Shown piece after piece: positions 25,937-41,238 of a DNA stretch of 62,524 nt. The DNA lies in assembly GCA_023386495.1 (NCBI GenBank), contig JAEWJS010000185.1, forward strand, positions 1 to 62,524. Direction: 5' to 3'. The DNA comes from Bacillota bacterium. Its GTDB lineage: Bacteria > Bacillota > Bacilli > Paenibacillales > Paenibacillaceae. Within the stretch, counting starts at the first letter, position 1, and every line of letters starts with the position of its first letter. Below the pieces are notes generated by a model that saw only the letters and a program-made list of their open reading frames with translations, was not told the origin of the DNA and searched no databases. The translations under genes were made by a program, and so were the position numbers.

Positions 25937-26542
25937 ATGTCGGAGCATTACTATAGTCAAAAGCCGCAGATCGCCAGCGACAAGCGGATTCACGAGACGG
26001 TTCTTCGCGGACATAAGCTTCGCTTCGCGACGGATGCCGGGGTGTTCTCCAAGACGGGCATCGATTACGGCAGCCGCGTATTAATTGAAGCAATGGACAT
26101 TCCGACAGGCGCGCGCGTGCTCGATGTCGGCTGCGGCTACGGTCCGATCGGAATCTCGGCTTCCCTACTGAATCGAAGCGGCACGGTTACGATGATCGAC
26201 GTCAATGAACGAGCAGTGCAGCTGGCGAAAGAGAACGCGGCGCTGAACGGTGCGGATCATGTCCAGGTGCTGCAGAGCGATATCTATGAAGCCGTTCGGG
26301 GACAGCAGTTCGATGTCATTCTCACGAATCCGCCGATTCGCGCTGGCAAAGCAGTCGTTCATCAGATTCTGGAGGACGCCTATCAGTTGCTCGCTGCAGG
26401 CGGATCGATCTGGGTCGTGATTCAGAAGAAACAAGGAGCGCCGTCTGCGGCTGCCAAGCTCGAGGAAGTGTTCGGCAATTGCAAGGAAGTCACCAAGGAT
26501 AAAGGCTATCGGATCCTGAAAGCCGTTAGGGCCCAATTGTGA
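25937..26542 (+). CDS. class I SAM methyltransferase, RsmC-like (YbxB)
   Basis: A 201-aa methyltransferase. SAM-binding motif I is VLDVGCGYGPIG (near residue 60) and the catalytic motif IV is NPPIRAGK (near 133), as in RsmC/RlmG guanine-N2 rRNA methyltransferases. Only one domain is present, half the length of E. coli RsmC, as in Bacillus YbxB at the same locus between rplL and rpoB. The target nucleotide is not known from sequence. Confidence 0.9.
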   Translation: MSEHYYSQKPQIASDKRIHETVLRGHKLRFATDAGVFSKTGIDYGSRVLIEAMDIPTGARVLDVGCGYGPIGISASLLNRSGTVTMIDVNERAVQLAKENAALNGADHVQVLQSDIYEAVRGQQFDVILTNPPIRAGKAVVHQILEDAYQLLAAGGSIWVVIQKKQGAPSAAAKLEEVFGNCKEVTKDKGYRILKAVRAQL

Positions 26543-26608
26543 TCACGGACATTTGGGCTTTTGAACTTGAACGGATAAGGTCCGGTAATGGAGTAAACAT
26601 TTGTTGAC

Positions 26609-26638
26609 TTGACATTTTGGTTGTGTTATCATTATAAA
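26609..26638 (+). promoter_or_regulatory. rpoBC promoter
   Basis: TTGACA (26609-26614), 18-bp spacer, TATAAA (26633-26638). The region is AT-rich against its surroundings. Confidence 0.7.
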
Positions 26639-26988
26639 ATGTCAGCATTAAAATAGGCTCAAACTCTTTAGTTAGCTAAAATGTCAAGAACTTTTTTCGC
26701 GGAGCGATGCATAGCGGGACAAGGATTGACGTATAATGTGGAGATTTTGGGCGACAATGACTTGGTATATGGCTGAATGACCGTTAGGCTTGTCTTCTGC
26801 GGCTTCGCCAAAGACATGAGGTCGTTCACAGGATGAATGACGGTACCGCTGGGAAACACGCTCTTTTTTCGAACTCCATTCGATAAGGGCTTTTCTTTAT
26901 TTGACATAGAGGAGAGTATCAAGCCTATCGCTTTATTGCTTTTCTCTAGACTTTAAGCTGTGAGTCAGACATGAGGGGTGAGGTTAAG
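26639..26988 (+). other. long rpoB leader
   Basis: About 350 nt untranslated stretch. A minus-strand frame (26668-26922) is open but has no likeness to a known family. A second TTGACA occurs at 26901-26906 near TATCAA. T-runs at 26870-26876 could mark a weak attenuator. No defined leader family recognised. Confidence 0.4.
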
Positions 26989-30534
<3,546 letters not shown>

Positions 30535-30688
30535 TCGACGACCCGCAGCAGAGCCGCTGAACGGCGAGAGATATCGACCAATGAACGCGTATAGGGGACT
30601 GTGAAGCGAAGGAGACCGCGGCAACGCGTCTCCTTCGGCACGTCCATTGCGATAACGAATGCGACAGAGACTTAAGGAGGGTTGCTCC

Positions 30689-33600
30689 TTGTTGGATGTT
30701 AACAACTTCGAGTACATGAAGATCGGTCTGGCTTCGCCGGACAAAATCCGTTCGTGGTCGCGCGGCGAAGTAAAGAAGCCGGAAACGATCAACTATCGGA
30801 CACTGAAGCCGGAAAAGGAAGGGTTGTTCTGCGAGAAGATCTTCGGACCGCAGAAGGACTGGGAATGTCACTGCGGCAAGTATAAGCGCGTTCGTTACAA
30901 GGGCGTCGTCTGCGATCGTTGCGGCGTCGAAGTCACGCGTGCCAAGGTTCGCCGCGAGCGGATGGGCCATATCGAGCTTGCTGCGCCCGTATCGCATATC
31001 TGGTACTTCAAAGGGATTCCGAGCCGCATGGGGCTTGCGCTCGACATGTCGCCTCGTTCGCTTGAAGAGATCATCTATTTTGCATCTTATGTCGTAACGG
31101 ACCCAGGCGATACGCCGCTCGAGAAGAAGCAGCTGCTCTCCGAGAAGGAATATCGCAGCTACCGCGAGAAGTATGGCTACGGCTTCCAAGCCGGCATGGG
31201 CGCTGAAGCGGTTAAGAAGCTGCTCCAGGATATCGACGTCGAGCGCGAGCTCGAGACGTTGAAGGAAGAGCTGCGCACGGCCCAAGGCCAGCGCCGCAAC
31301 CGGGCGATCAAGCGTCTGGAAGTCATCGAGGCTTTCCGCAATTCCGGCAACGAGCCGGAATGGATGATCCTCGACGTGCTGCCGGTCATTCCGCCGGAGC
31401 TTCGTCCGATGGTACAGCTGGACGGCGGCCGCTTCGCGACCTCCGACTTGAACGATCTGTATCGCCGCGTCATTAACCGGAACAACCGTCTGAAGCGCCT
31501 GCTCGATCTGGGTGCGCCGGACATCATCGTACAGAACGAGAAGCGGATGCTTCAGGAAGCCGTCGACGCATTGATCGACAACGGCCGCCGCGGCCGTCCG
31601 GTTACCGGACCGGGCAACCGTCCGCTGAAGTCCCTCAGCCACATGCTGAAGGGTAAGCAAGGCCGCTTCCGGCAGAACCTGCTCGGTAAGCGCGTCGACT
31701 ACTCCGGCCGATCGGTTATCGTCGTAGGCCCGAGCCTGAAGATGTATCAATGCGGTCTCCCGAAAGAGATGGCGCTTGAACTGTTCAAGCCGTTCGTCAT
31801 GAAGGAGCTCGTGAACAAGGGCCTCGCGCACAACATCAAGAGCGCGAAGCGCAAGGTTGAACGCGTCAGCCCGGAAGTATGGGATGTCTTGGAAGAAGTC
31901 ATCAAGGAGCACCCGGTTCTGCTGAACCGTGCCCCTACGCTCCACCGCCTCGGCATTCAAGCGTTCGAGCCTACGCTCGTCGAAGGCCGCGCAATCAAGC
32001 TTCACCCGCTCGTCTGTACCGCCTACAACGCGGACTTCGACGGCGACCAGATGGCTGTTCACGTGCCGCTCTCCGCTGAGGCGCAAGCCGAAGCACGGCT
32101 CTTGATGCTTGCCTCCGGCAACATCTTGAACCCGAAGGACGGCAAGCCGGTCGTTACGCCTTCGCAGGATATGGTTCTCGGCAGCTTCTATCTTACGATG
32201 GACAATAACGACGCCAAGGGCAGCGGCTCGATGTTCGGTACGGTTAACGAAGCGATCTCCGCGTATCAGCGCGGCATCGTCTCCCTGCATGCCCGCGTAG
32301 TCGTTCCGGCTCGCGTGCTGAAGAAGGTGACGTTCACGGCCGAGCAGCAGAATTCGCTCATCGTCACGACCGTCGGCAAGATCATTTTCAACGAAATTCT
32401 GCCAGAGACGTTCCCGTACATCAACGAGGCAACGAAAGTTAACTTGCTGAAGGGTACGCCTGCTAAATACTTCATCACCGAGAAGGGTGCCGATGTCCGC
32501 GCGTTCATGAGCGAGCTCGACATTGCGCCTGCAGTCGGCAAAGAGTACCTCGGCCTGATCATCGCCGAGTGCTTCCGCCAGTATCACACGACGAAGACGT
32601 CCGTGATCCTTGACAACATCAAGCAGCTCGGGTTCACGTACTCGACGCGCGCGGGTATCAGTATCGCCGTATCCGACGTTATCGTACCGGACGAGAAGAA
32701 GGGAATTCTGGCCGAATCGGAAGAGAAGGTCAGAGTCGTTACGAACCAGTACCGCCGCGGTCTCATCACGGACGAAGAGCGGTATGACCGCGTCATCGAG
32801 ATCTGGGGCCAGACGAAGGACCGCATTACGGAAGTGCTCATGCGCTCGATGGACCGTTACAACTCCATCATGCTCATGGTCGACTCCAAGGCGCGGGGCA
32901 ATAAATCGCAGATCACCCAGCTGGGCGGCATGCGGGGTCTGATGGCAACGCCGTCGGGCCGAATCTTCGAACTCCCGATCAAATCGAACTTCCGCGAAGG
33001 CCTGACGGTCTTGGAATACTTCATCTCGACGCACGGTGCGCGTAAAGGTCTTGCCGATACCGCTCTGCGTACAGCCGACTCCGGCTACTTGACCCGTCGT
33101 CTCGTCGACGTTGCGCAGGATGTTATCGTGCGCGAAGACGATTGCGGTACGGACAAAGGCATCACGGTCACGAAGATCCACGACGGCAAGGAAGTCATCG
33201 AGGATCTGTACGATCGGATCGAAGGCCGTTATCCTTCGGAGACGGTACGTCATCCGGAGACGGGCGAGATCATCGTCAACCGCAACGAACTGATCGAATC
33301 GCATATTGCCGAGGCGATCATCGCCGCAGGCGTCGAGAAACTGCAGATTCGTTCCGTGCTTAGCTGTCGCGCCCGTCACGGCGTGTGCAAAATCTGCTAC
33401 GGCCGTAACCTGGCAACAGGCAAGCACGTCGAAATCGGCGAAGCGGTCGGCATCATCGCAGCGCAATCGATCGGCGAGCCGGGAACCCAGCTCACGATGC
33501 GTACGTTCCACACTGGCGGCGTTGCCGGCGACGACATCACGCAAGGTCTTCCGCGTATTCAGGAGCTCTTTGAAGCCCGGAATCCGAAAGGTCAAGCGAC

Positions 33601-34312
33601 GATCTCCGAGCTCGACGGCGTCATCAAGGAAATTCGCGATGCGAAGGACCGCCGCGAGATCGAAGTGACCGGCGAAGCGGAGACGAAGGTTTATACGGTA
33701 ACGTACGGCTCGCGCATCCGTGTCTCTGTCGGCCAACAGGTTGAAGCAGGCGACGAATTGACGGACGGTTCGATCGATCCGAAGGAAATGCTCCGCATCA
33801 AGGGCATCCGCGGCGTTCAGAACTACATCCTGCAAGAGGTACAGCGCGTATACCGGAACCAGGGCGTTGAGATCAACGACAAGCACGTCGAAGTCATGAT
33901 CAAGCAGATGCTCCGCAAGATCCGGATCGTCGATGCAGGCGACACGACGCTGCTGCCTGGCGCTTTCGTCGATATCCACGAATACGAAGCAGCGAACCGC
34001 GAAGCGATTCTCGGCGGTCTCGAACCGGCGGTAGCTAAGCCAGTGCTTCTCGGCATCACGAAGGCATCGCTCGAGACGGACTCGTTCCTCTCGGCGGCAT
34101 CGTTCCAAGAGACGACGCGCGTCCTGACGGATGCAGCGATCAAGGGCAAGGTCGACCAATTGCTCGGCCTCAAGGAGAATGTCATTATCGGCAAGCTAAT
34201 CCCGGCCGGTACGGGCATGAACCGCTACCGCAGCATCAAGTTCGCAGGCATGGAAGAAGAAGTCGAAGGCGGCTCGGAAGAGCTTCTCGAGACGGTTCCT
34301 GTCGAATCTTAA
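30689..34312 (+). CDS. rpoC: RNA polymerase beta' subunit
   Basis: A 1207-aa beta' subunit. The N-terminal zinc ribbon is CHCGKYKRVRYKGVVCDRCGVE; the catalytic magnesium motif NADFDGD lies near residue 447; a second zinc site is CRARHGVCKICYGRNL; trigger loop and bridge helix sequences are intact (TGGVAGDDITQGLPRIQELFEAR). TTG 30689, eight bases after AAGGAGG, gives MLDVNNFEYM. Another TTG follows directly in frame. Confidence 0.98.
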   Translation: MLDVNNFEYMKIGLASPDKIRSWSRGEVKKPETINYRTLKPEKEGLFCEKIFGPQKDWECHCGKYKRVRYKGVVCDRCGVEVTRAKVRRERMGHIELAAPVSHIWYFKGIPSRMGLALDMSPRSLEEIIYFASYVVTDPGDTPLEKKQLLSEKEYRSYREKYGYGFQAGMGAEAVKKLLQDIDVERELETLKEELRTAQGQRRNRAIKRLEVIEAFRNSGNEPEWMILDVLPVIPPELRPMVQLDGGRFATSDLNDLYRRVINRNNRLKRLLDLGAPDIIVQNEKRMLQEAVDALIDNGRRGRPVTGPGNRPLKSLSHMLKGKQGRFRQNLLGKRVDYSGRSVIVVGPSLKMYQCGLPKEMALELFKPFVMKELVNKGLAHNIKSAKRKVERVSPEVWDVLEEVIKEHPVLLNRAPTLHRLGIQAFEPTLVEGRAIKLHPLVCTAYNADFDGDQMAVHVPLSAEAQAEARLLMLASGNILNPKDGKPVVTPSQDMVLGSFYLTMDNNDAKGSGSMFGTVNEAISAYQRGIVSLHARVVVPARVLKKVTFTAEQQNSLIVTTVGKIIFNEILPETFPYINEATKVNLLKGTPAKYFITEKGADVRAFMSELDIAPAVGKEYLGLIIAECFRQYHTTKTSVILDNIKQLGFTYSTRAGISIAVSDVIVPDEKKGILAESEEKVRVVTNQYRRGLITDEERYDRVIEIWGQTKDRITEVLMRSMDRYNSIMLMVDSKARGNKSQITQLGGMRGLMATPSGRIFELPIKSNFREGLTVLEYFISTHGARKGLADTALRTADSGYLTRRLVDVAQDVIVREDDCGTDKGITVTKIHDGKEVIEDLYDRIEGRYPSETVRHPETGEIIVNRNELIESHIAEAIIAAGVEKLQIRSVLSCRARHGVCKICYGRNLATGKHVEIGEAVGIIAAQSIGEPGTQLTMRTFHTGGVAGDDITQGLPRIQELFEARNPKGQATISELDGVIKEIRDAKDRREIEVTGEAETKVYTVTYGSRIRVSVGQQVEAGDELTDGSIDPKEMLRIKGIRGVQNYILQEVQRVYRNQGVEINDKHVEVMIKQMLRKIRIVDAGDTTLLPGAFVDIHEYEAANREAILGGLEPAVAKPVLLGITKASLETDSFLSAASFQETTRVLTDAAIKGKVDQLLGLKENVIIGKLIPAGTGMNRYRSIKFAGMEEEVEGGSEELLETVPVES

Positions 34313-34323
34313 TAAATCTTTGT

Positions 34324-34375
34324 AACAAGAGAGCTGGTCTGGGCCGAATCATCGGCCTGTCCGGCTCTCGTTGTT
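34324..34375 (+). terminator. hairpin after rpoC
   Basis: AACAAGAGAGC (34324-34334) pairs with GCTCTCGTTGTT (34364-34375), with an inner GGCC-containing stem. The 3' arm supplies T's. It ends rpoBC transcription. Confidence 0.65.
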
Positions 34376-34438
34376 GCATGGCGGAGCCCAGCAACTCCAC
34401 AGCACTTCTGGTAAGGAAACTCTAGTTCCTTATAAGAA

Positions 34439-34589
34439 GATCAATTGTCAGCGCCGAGAAGGTTGGACGATAGTAGCAATTGAGGAGCGGAGTGTAGACA
34501 GATCTACATGAGCACCGGAAATTGCGCTAGCGTTCAAGATTCGACGTCGAATACGCTTCGAAGAATCAACATCGCGATCACAATTGATC
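34439..34589 (+). repeat. structured dispersed element, copy B
   Basis: Outer stem GATCAATTG/CAATTGATC is a perfect 9 bp (34439-34447/34581-34589). Edges TCAGCGCCGAGAAGG and ACATCGCGATCA. Inner arm GCAATT/AATTGC (34476-34481/34520-34525), loop GAGGAGCGGAG / TGAGCACCGGA, tip TGTAG/CTACA. Palindrome ATTCGACGTCGAAT. Stems differ from copy A in sequence yet still pair. It ends 4 bp before the -35 box of the next promoter. Confidence 0.8.
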
Positions 34590-34593
34590 CCCC

Positions 34594-34623
34594 TTGACAT
34601 AAGGGGGGTGATGGTGGTAGTAT
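34594..34623 (+). promoter_or_regulatory. promoter of the L7Ae-rpsL-rpsG-fusA-tuf unit
   Basis: TTGACA (34594-34599), 18-bp spacer, TAGTAT (34618-34623), just after element copy B. Confidence 0.7.
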
Positions 34624-34679
34624 GTCGTAGTGTGCCTAGAAGTGAGGTCCTTGTGCTTGGATTGAAAGGGTGATCTTCC

Positions 34680-34907
34680 ATGCCATATAAGATCGGCACG
34701 AAGCAAACGACGAGAGCCGTAGAGCAAGGCATAGCAGCTCGCGTAATCGTCGCTGGCGATGCGGATCCACTGATAACAGGCAAGATTATCGAACTCTGTG
34801 CCGAGGCGCAGGTCGTAATCGAACGGGTAGACACGATGGAGATGCTTGGGGAGACCTGCGGCATCGACGTCGGAGCTGCCATGGCTGCATGGATTCCTGA
34901 AGAATGA
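34680..34907 (+). CDS. L7Ae-family K-turn RNA-binding protein (YbxF-like)
   Basis: A 75-aa protein with the L7Ae fold: KIGTKQTTRAVEQGIAARVIVAGDADPLITGKIIELCAEAQVVIERVDTMEMLGETCGIDVGAA. The GTKQTTRAVEQG segment contacts K-turn RNA in homologues. In Bacillus ybxF sits in this position before rpsL. Its cellular target is unclear; T-boxes, which carry K-turns, are candidates. Confidence 0.9.
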   Translation: MPYKIGTKQTTRAVEQGIAARVIVAGDADPLITGKIIELCAEAQVVIERVDTMEMLGETCGIDVGAAMAAWIPEE

Positions 34908-35048
34908 TAAAGGACTAAGATGTTTTTGCCGGATGTCTCGTAAGGGAAGAACGGCAAAGACTTTCGTTTGTTTCTTTATGAACCACCTGGATCTGTGGGC
35001 TTGAAACATGGATTAGACTCGCACTCATCAAAGGGAGGGGGTGGCAAC

Positions 35049-35471
35049 ATGCCAACAATTAATCAGCTCGTCCGCAAAGGCCGCCAAGCGAAAGTCGTGA
35101 AATCGAAATCGCCGGCACTGCAAAGAGGATTCAACGCCCTGAAGCGTGAAGCTACGGATATCAGCGCACCACAGAAGCGCGGCGTATGCACGCGTGTAGG
35201 TACGATGACGCCGAAGAAACCGAACTCCGCACTGCGGAAGTATGCTCGTGTTCGTCTGACGAACAAAGTAGAGGTTACGGCTTATATCCCAGGGATCGGT
35301 CACAACCTGCAAGAGCACAGCGTCGTATTGATTCGCGGCGGTCGGGTAAAAGACCTTCCGGGTGTACGTTACCATATCGTTCGCGGCGCACTCGATACTG
35401 CAGGCGTGAACAACCGTAAGCAAGCTCGCTCGAAGTACGGCGCGAAGCGTCCGAAAGCAGCTAAGAAGTAA
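35049..35471 (+). CDS. rpsL: 30S ribosomal protein S12
   Basis: A 140-aa decoding-site protein (MPTINQLVRKGR). The streptomycin-determining loop TPKKPNSALRKYARV has Lys at the sensitive position, and VKDLPGVRYHIVRG is intact. I use ATG 35049 after GGGAGGGGG; the frame is open further upstream without similarity. Confidence 0.98.
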   Translation: MPTINQLVRKGRQAKVVKSKSPALQRGFNALKREATDISAPQKRGVCTRVGTMTPKKPNSALRKYARVRLTNKVEVTAYIPGIGHNLQEHSVVLIRGGRVKDLPGVRYHIVRGALDTAGVNNRKQARSKYGAKRPKAAKK

Positions 35472-35521
35472 TAGACCGCATAAATGCGATCACCAACAAG
35501 AGAAGAAAGGGGGATTACCTC

Positions 35522-35992
35522 ATGCCACGTAAAGGACCAGTAACAAAACGCGACGTACTGCCGGATCCGGTGTACAACAGCAAATTGGTTACGCGCCTGA
35601 TCAACCGCGTCATGATCGACGGTAAGCGCGGTACTGCCGCAACGCTGTTGTATGATGCATTCAAATTGATCCAAGAGCGCACGGGTAAGGATCCGATGGA
35701 AGTTTTCGAAACGGCCATCAAGAATATTATGCCAGTGCTTGAAGTGAAAGCCCGCCGTGTCGGCGGAGCAAACTATCAAGTGCCGATCGAGGTGAAGCCT
35801 GAGCGTCGTACATCGCTCGGACTTCGTTGGCTCGTGAACTACTCCCGCAACCGCGGCGAGAAGACGATGGAAGAGCGTCTGGCAGCTGAGATCATCGATG
35901 CATCGAACAACACCGGCGCATCCGTGAAGAAGCGCGAAGACACGCACAAGATGGCGGAAGCCAACAAAGCGTTCGCTCATTATCGTTGGTAG
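35522..35992 (+). CDS. rpsG: 30S ribosomal protein S7
   Basis: A 156-aa head-assembly protein (PRKGPVTKRDVLPDPVYNSKLVTRLINRVM), with the VGGANYQVP and RTSLGLRWLV stretches. S7 is the translational autoregulator of the str operon in several bacteria. Confidence 0.98.
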   Translation: MPRKGPVTKRDVLPDPVYNSKLVTRLINRVMIDGKRGTAATLLYDAFKLIQERTGKDPMEVFETAIKNIMPVLEVKARRVGGANYQVPIEVKPERRTSLGLRWLVNYSRNRGEKTMEERLAAEIIDASNNTGASVKKREDTHKMAEANKAFAHYRW

Positions 35993-36021
35993 GATTCAAC
36001 AATTGAAAGGAGACAAATTGT

Positions 36022-38100
<2,079 letters not shown>

Positions 38101-38218
38101 GAACCTGTTGTTCGACATAGCATAGCAGTTTGCTTTTGACCGTGCGCCGTATTACACTAGTGGTGCGAGCGTCCGGTCCACACATATAATTTTCCAATAT
38201 AGAGGAGGATTAAGTTCA

Positions 38219-39409
<1,191 letters not shown>

Positions 39410-39437
39410 TAACACGCAGCTCCGGCTGCGAGCAGAG

Positions 39438-39468
39438 GGCCTCCACTTGCGTGGGGGCTTTCTTATTT
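39438..39468 (+). terminator. terminator after tuf
   Basis: GGCCTCCAC/GTGGGGGCT stem (39438-39446/39451-39459) with TTGC loop, then TTTCTTATTT. It closes the str operon. Confidence 0.85.
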
Positions 39469-39767
39469 ATGAAGCGAAATTGGAGACCGCCGAGATCTGC
39501 CCGAATTCCCATCGGACGGATCGCCGATCAGATTGTCGCGCAACTCTGGGTCTGTGGGCCAATAGCGAAGCAATTGCGCTGTTAAGGGATATGCGTGCGC
39601 AATTGCGGGACCATATCGTTCCTCCTGTCCCATTAAGGGATAGAATGTTTCGCTATTACTTGAGAGCCGTATGCCTGTACACATTTGCATCACAGAATTG
39701 CGGAGTATGATGGAAAAGTTGAGCCAATGGCATCATGTTAATAATCGGTGCAAATTCGTGTTTCTTC
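39469..39767. other. gap between the tuf terminator and the lipoprotein gene
   Basis: Non-coding. It contains an 18-bp exact repeat of 11102-11119 at 39563-39580, CAATTGCG repeats and AAGGGATA repeats. No gene supported. Confidence 0.45.
39563..39580. repeat. second copy of the TAGCGAAGC dispersed repeat
   Basis: Identical over 18 bp to 11102-11119, in the same orientation, and followed in both by a purine then TTA. Nearby CGCAATTGCG is a related palindrome. Confidence 0.6.
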
Positions 39768-39773
39768 TATAAT
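39768..39773 (+). promoter_or_regulatory. -10 box before the lipoprotein gene
   Basis: TATAAT at 39768-39773 without a good -35 match. It is 23 bp ahead of ATG 39797. Confidence 0.4.
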
Positions 39774-39796
39774 ATAGTGCGTCAGGGGGAGAGGTC

Positions 39797-40459
39797 ATGA
39801 AGCAAGCATCCGCAAATTTGCGGATAACGATTGCAATCGTCATGTTGCTGCTCATAACGGCTTGTTCACAAGCAATTACCGGGCCGGCAGTTGAAACCGT
39901 GGGTGAGCAGAACGTGACGATTACGCCGGTCGTCTTGTTCGAGGGGGATGAGCGCAAGTATGAGCCCTTCTTCGGCTACATGACAGGTGCCGTGACGATC
40001 GACTATACGGGCAACAAACGAATCATGGAACTAGGCAGCGAAATCTGGCGAGATGGCAAGAAAGTCGAAGAGCTTGGGGGAAGCGCGATCTTCTTCGACG
40101 AAGAGCAACTGAAAGACGGCTATCGCGGCGAACTGATTATTAATATGAAGGAACGCATGATGAAGGACAAGAAATCCGAGCTCGATATCATGATGAGCAT
40201 GAATGCCAATACCGGCAGCAATACGATGTCATACTCGATGCCCTGGGATCCCGCGTTCTCAGGTAAGTCGATCATCGTCCATAACGATTCGGTCAACTAT
40301 ACCGCCGATCAAGCAGTCCCGATCTGGGGCATCCAAGCCACAAGCAACGGCGAAATTCAACCAACGGACTTCACGCCCGAATATCTTGCCCGCACCGAAT
40401 ACGCCCTCATCTTCACCGTCCGCTTCCTCGACCAATCCGAGTTCGATTCATCCCAATAA
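39797..40459 (+). CDS. putative lipoprotein of unknown function
   Basis: A 220-aa secreted protein. Signal peptide 1-22 (basic start, ITIAIVMLLL core) ends in lipobox LITAC, so Cys would be lipidated and the protein anchored outside the membrane. The mature part is beta-rich by eye, with no recognised motif. ATG follows GGGGGAGAGG. It has its own -10 box and lies between the tuf terminator and the S10 promoter, where Bacillus has no such gene; likely an insertion in this lineage. Confidence 0.82.
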   Translation: MKQASANLRITIAIVMLLLITACSQAITGPAVETVGEQNVTITPVVLFEGDERKYEPFFGYMTGAVTIDYTGNKRIMELGSEIWRDGKKVEELGGSAIFFDEEQLKDGYRGELIINMKERMMKDKKSELDIMMSMNANTGSNTMSYSMPWDPAFSGKSIIVHNDSVNYTADQAVPIWGIQATSNGEIQPTDFTPEYLARTEYALIFTVRFLDQSEFDSSQ

Positions 40460-40488
40460 TCAATCGTCTTCCTTCATTATTAACATCC

Positions 40489-40514
40489 CGACAGTTTAGC
40501 AACGCTAACTGTCG
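40489..40514 (+). terminator. hairpin after the lipoprotein gene
   Basis: CGACAGTT-TAGC and GCTA-ACTGTCG pair with one bulge. It is followed by TCCCCTT only, so a weak terminator at best. A second stem TTGCCTCC/GGAGGCAA follows immediately. Confidence 0.5.
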
Positions 40515-40573
40515 TCCCCTTGCCTCCTCCCCCAAGAGGGCGGAGGCAATAAGAATCGGCGAGTAATGGAGGG

Positions 40574-40678
40574 CTTGCAATCGTTGGAAGAGTTTACGTC
40601 CCGCCTTTGGAATCGTATTGCTACCGTGCGTGTAATAAAAGCAATACGATTCCAACAGCGGGCGGAGGACGATGCAAG
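40574..40678. repeat. 105-nt long imperfect hairpin before the S10 operon
   Basis: A perfect 16-bp core (TTGGAATCGTATTGCT 40607-40622, its complement 40640-40655) with a 17-nt loop. It is flanked by further matching arms: GTCC...CCGC/GCGG...GGAC and CTTGCA(A)TCG/CGATGCAAG. No gene or T-run. Purpose unknown. Confidence 0.6.
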
Positions 40679-40718
40679 ACTGGAATTACGACCTGCCGAC
40701 AACTATGAAAATAACTTC

Positions 40719-40747
40719 TTGCATTCGCCCACTTATTTCGCTATAAT
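40719..40747 (+). promoter_or_regulatory. S10 operon promoter
   Basis: TTGCAT (40719-40724), 17-bp spacer, TATAAT (40742-40747). It drives rpsJ onward with a leader of about 130 nt. Confidence 0.75.
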
Positions 40748-40778
40748 ATTGACTGTTGGTCTGCGACGTTGCGATGAT

Positions 40779-40838
40779 GCGAGAGGTTGCCGACACACCC
40801 GGCCCCTTTGCCATAGGGAGCCAGTCGGGTTTTCTCGC
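40779..40838 (+). promoter_or_regulatory. S10 leader with terminator-like hairpin
   Basis: Outer GCGAG/CTCGC (40779-40783/40834-40838) and inner ACCCG/CGGGT (40797-40801/40826-40830) stems, the latter followed by TTT. Possibly an attenuator of the S10 operon; the controlling ligand is not evident. Confidence 0.45.
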
Positions 40839-40883
40839 GGAGTATGTCCGATACTAAATTGGGCGATAAAAGGAGGGACTTAT

Positions 40884-41192
40884 ATGGCAAAGCAAAAGAT
40901 TCGTATCCGCTTGAAAGCGTACGATCACAGAATTCTTGACCAATCCGCTGAAAAAATCGTTGAGACGGCTAAGCGTTCCGGTGCAGGTGTATCCGGGCCG
41001 ATTCCGCTTCCTACGGAAAAGCAAATCATTACGATTCTGCGCGCGGTACACAAGTACAAGGATTCCCGTGAGCAATTCGAGATGCGCACGCACAAGCGCT
41101 TGATCGACATTGTGAATCCTACGCCGCAAACGGTTGATGCGCTGATGCGTCTGGATCTGCCGTCTGGCGTCGATATCGAAATCAAGCTGTAA
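40884..41192 (+). CDS. rpsJ: 30S ribosomal protein S10
   Basis: A 102-aa protein (MAKQKIRIRLKAYDHRILDQSAEKIVETAKR) that also acts with NusB in antitermination. ATG 40884 after AAAGGAGGG. First gene of the S10 operon. Confidence 0.98.
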   Translation: MAKQKIRIRLKAYDHRILDQSAEKIVETAKRSGAGVSGPIPLPTEKQIITILRAVHKYKDSREQFEMRTHKRLIDIVNPTPQTVDALMRLDLPSGVDIEIKL

Positions 41193-41238
41193 GGTTCAGA
41201 AGAACAATTTTACGTATGAGAGGAAATGAGGTGTCAAC

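Noticed and set aside
26668..26922. 84-aa minus-strand frame in the rpoB leader
   Set aside because: No ribosome site, promoter or recognisable motif; the region is better explained as leader.
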